6,483 nt of DNA from Betaproteobacteria bacterium. Its GTDB lineage: Bacteria; Pseudomonadota; Gammaproteobacteria; Burkholderiales; Thiobacillaceae. Of this stretch, positions 5,541 to 6,483 are shown one piece after another. The stretch is taken from assembly GCA_020049245.1 (NCBI GenBank), contig JAIFLB010000011.1, forward strand, positions 1-6,483. Direction: 5' to 3'. The notes beneath the pieces are model-generated. The model was not told the DNA's origin and searched no databases. It was given only the letters and a program-made list of their open reading frames with translations. Made by a program: the position numbers and the translations under genes. Position 1 is the stretch's first letter; each line of letters opens with the position of its first letter.

Positions 5541-6483
5541 ATGTACGCAGATCGCGTTCTCTCCGGCATGCGCCCCACCGGCAGCCTGCACCTTGGCCAC
5601 TACCACGGCGTCCTGAAAAACTGGATTCGGCTGCAGCATGAATATGAATGTCTGTTCTTCGTCGCCGATTGGCACGCGTTGACCACGCATTACGACAATC
5701 CGCTCGGCATCGAACAGGCGACCTGGGAAATGGTCATCGACTGGCTGGCGGCCGGTGTCGATCCTTCCAAATCCACCTTGTTCATTCAGTCGCAGGTAAT
5801 CGAGCACGCCGAACTGCATCTGCTGCTGTCGATGATGACGCCGCTGGGCTGGCTGGAACGGGTGCCGACCTACAAGGATCAGCAGGAGAAACTGACCGAG
5901 AAAGATCTTTCCACCTACGGTTTTCTCGGCTATCCGCTGCTCCAGTCCGCTGACATCCTGATCTACCGTGCCAACCAGGTGCCGGTGGGCGAGGATCAGG
6001 TGCCGCATATCGAGTTTTCGCGCGAGATTGCGCGCCGCTTCAACCACCTTTACGGCAAGGAAGTCGGCTACGAAGAGAAGGCCGAGGCGGCGGTGAAGAA
6101 GCTGGGCGGCAAGAAGGCCAAGCTGTACCAGGAACTGCGCACGCGCTATCAGCAGGAAGGCGAAGACGAAGCGCTGGAATCGGCGCGCGCGTTGCTGGGC
6201 GAAACCCAGAACCTGTCGCTGGGCGACAAGGAACGCCTGTACGGTTACCTCGAAGGCGGCGGCAAGATGATCCTGACCGAGCCGCAAGCCTTGCTCACCG
6301 AAGCCTCAAAGATGCCGGGTCTGGACGGGCAGAAAATGTCCAAGTCGTACAACAACACCATTTCGATGCGGGAAGAACCGGAAGCAGTGACCAAGAAAAT
6401 TCGCACCATGCCGACCGACCCGGCGCGCGTGCGCCGGACCGACACGGGTTCACCCGACAACTGCCCGGTCTGGCAACTGCATC
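5541..6483 (+). CDS. trpS: Tryptophanyl-tRNA synthetase (long form), 3' end cut by the window
   Basis: A class I aminoacyl-tRNA synthetase that charges tRNA-Trp with tryptophan in the cytoplasm. 314 residues are visible and the frame is still open at the right edge; the long betaproteobacterial form is about 400 residues. The start is the ATG giving MYADRVLSGMRPTGSLHLGHYHG, the usual N-terminus. The class I HIGH motif appears as HLGH (17-20). Tryptophan/ATP pocket landmarks follow: FVADWHALTT, PTYKDQ, STYGFLGYPLLQSADIL and GEDQVPHIEFSREIARRFN. The KMSKS loop is at 265-269 (GQKMSKS). In the short E. coli type this loop comes roughly 70 residues earlier, so residues about 173-243 are an insertion rich in Lys, Glu and Ala, probably helical (EEKAEAAVKKLGGKKAK and onwards). 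This insertion is known in the long TrpS class, so it is not a defect. The gene starts 11 bases after the site-2 protease stop with only a weak GGAAAA site, consistent with cotranscription. Confidence 0.95.
   Translation, partial: MYADRVLSGMRPTGSLHLGHYHGVLKNWIRLQHEYECLFFVADWHALTTHYDNPLGIEQATWEMVIDWLAAGVDPSKSTLFIQSQVIEHAELHLLLSMMTPLGWLERVPTYKDQQEKLTEKDLSTYGFLGYPLLQSADILIYRANQVPVGEDQVPHIEFSREIARRFNHLYGKEVGYEEKAEAAVKKLGGKKAKLYQELRTRYQQEGEDEALESARALLGETQNLSLGDKERLYGYLEGGGKMILTEPQALLTEASKMPGLDGQKMSKSYNNTISMREEPEAVTKKIRTMPTDPARVRRTDTGSPDNCPVWQLH

Noticed and set aside
5457..6287. Long open frame (276 residues) on the minus strand opposite trpS
   Set aside because: It lies antisense to a well-supported synthetase, has no recognisable family and a composition typical of reversed GC-biased codons.

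Overview
The window looks like ordinary chromosomal DNA from a betaproteobacterium, most likely a Rhodocyclales member related to Dechloromonas or Azonexus. This rests on moderately high GC, the long form of tryptophanyl-tRNA synthetase, a glycosyltransferase of a type I associate with that group, and the gene combination yciB-yciI-bolA-ppiC facing rnm-yciO-site-2 protease-trpS. The taxonomic call comes from remembered family patterns, not a search. Coding density is very high, with no stretch over 300 bases free of genes. I see no insertion sequence, tRNA, rRNA, CRISPR array or phage gene.

Layout, left to right. (1) Bases 2-991, plus strand: the 3' part of a glycosyltransferase gene that enters from the left edge. 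(2) Bases 1031-1055: a perfect 11-bp inverted repeat with a 3-nt loop, between two convergent genes and probably a terminator for both. (3) Bases 1081-3175, minus strand: a compact operon transcribed yciB > yciI > bolA > ppiC-type isomerase. The first three genes are joined by 4-base ATGA stop/start overlaps. (4) Bases 3176-3324: the divergent intergenic region with a candidate extended -10 promoter. (5) Bases 3325-6483, plus strand: a second tight cluster, PHP exoribonuclease (rnm/yciV/trpH type) > yciO > M50 site-2 protease > trpS, with gaps of 11-27 bases. trpS runs off the right edge.

How the genes may work together: the left operon holds envelope and division-associated functions (inner-membrane YciB, a secreted parvulin-type folding catalyst) together with BolA, an Fe-S/stress regulator family, and YciI, a small protein of unclear role. 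The right cluster is biased towards RNA and translation (5' end maturation of rRNA, a TsaC/Sua5 paralogue, tryptophan charging) with an intramembrane protease embedded in it. The rnm-yciO pairing is also found in Escherichia coli, where yciI and yciB lie in the same general trp/yci region. I did not find a clearly undescribed system. The most useful leads are the conserved rnm-yciO pair, the translational coupling of bolA to yciB-yciI, the roughly 70-residue insertion in TrpS, and the forced TTG start of the site-2 protease.
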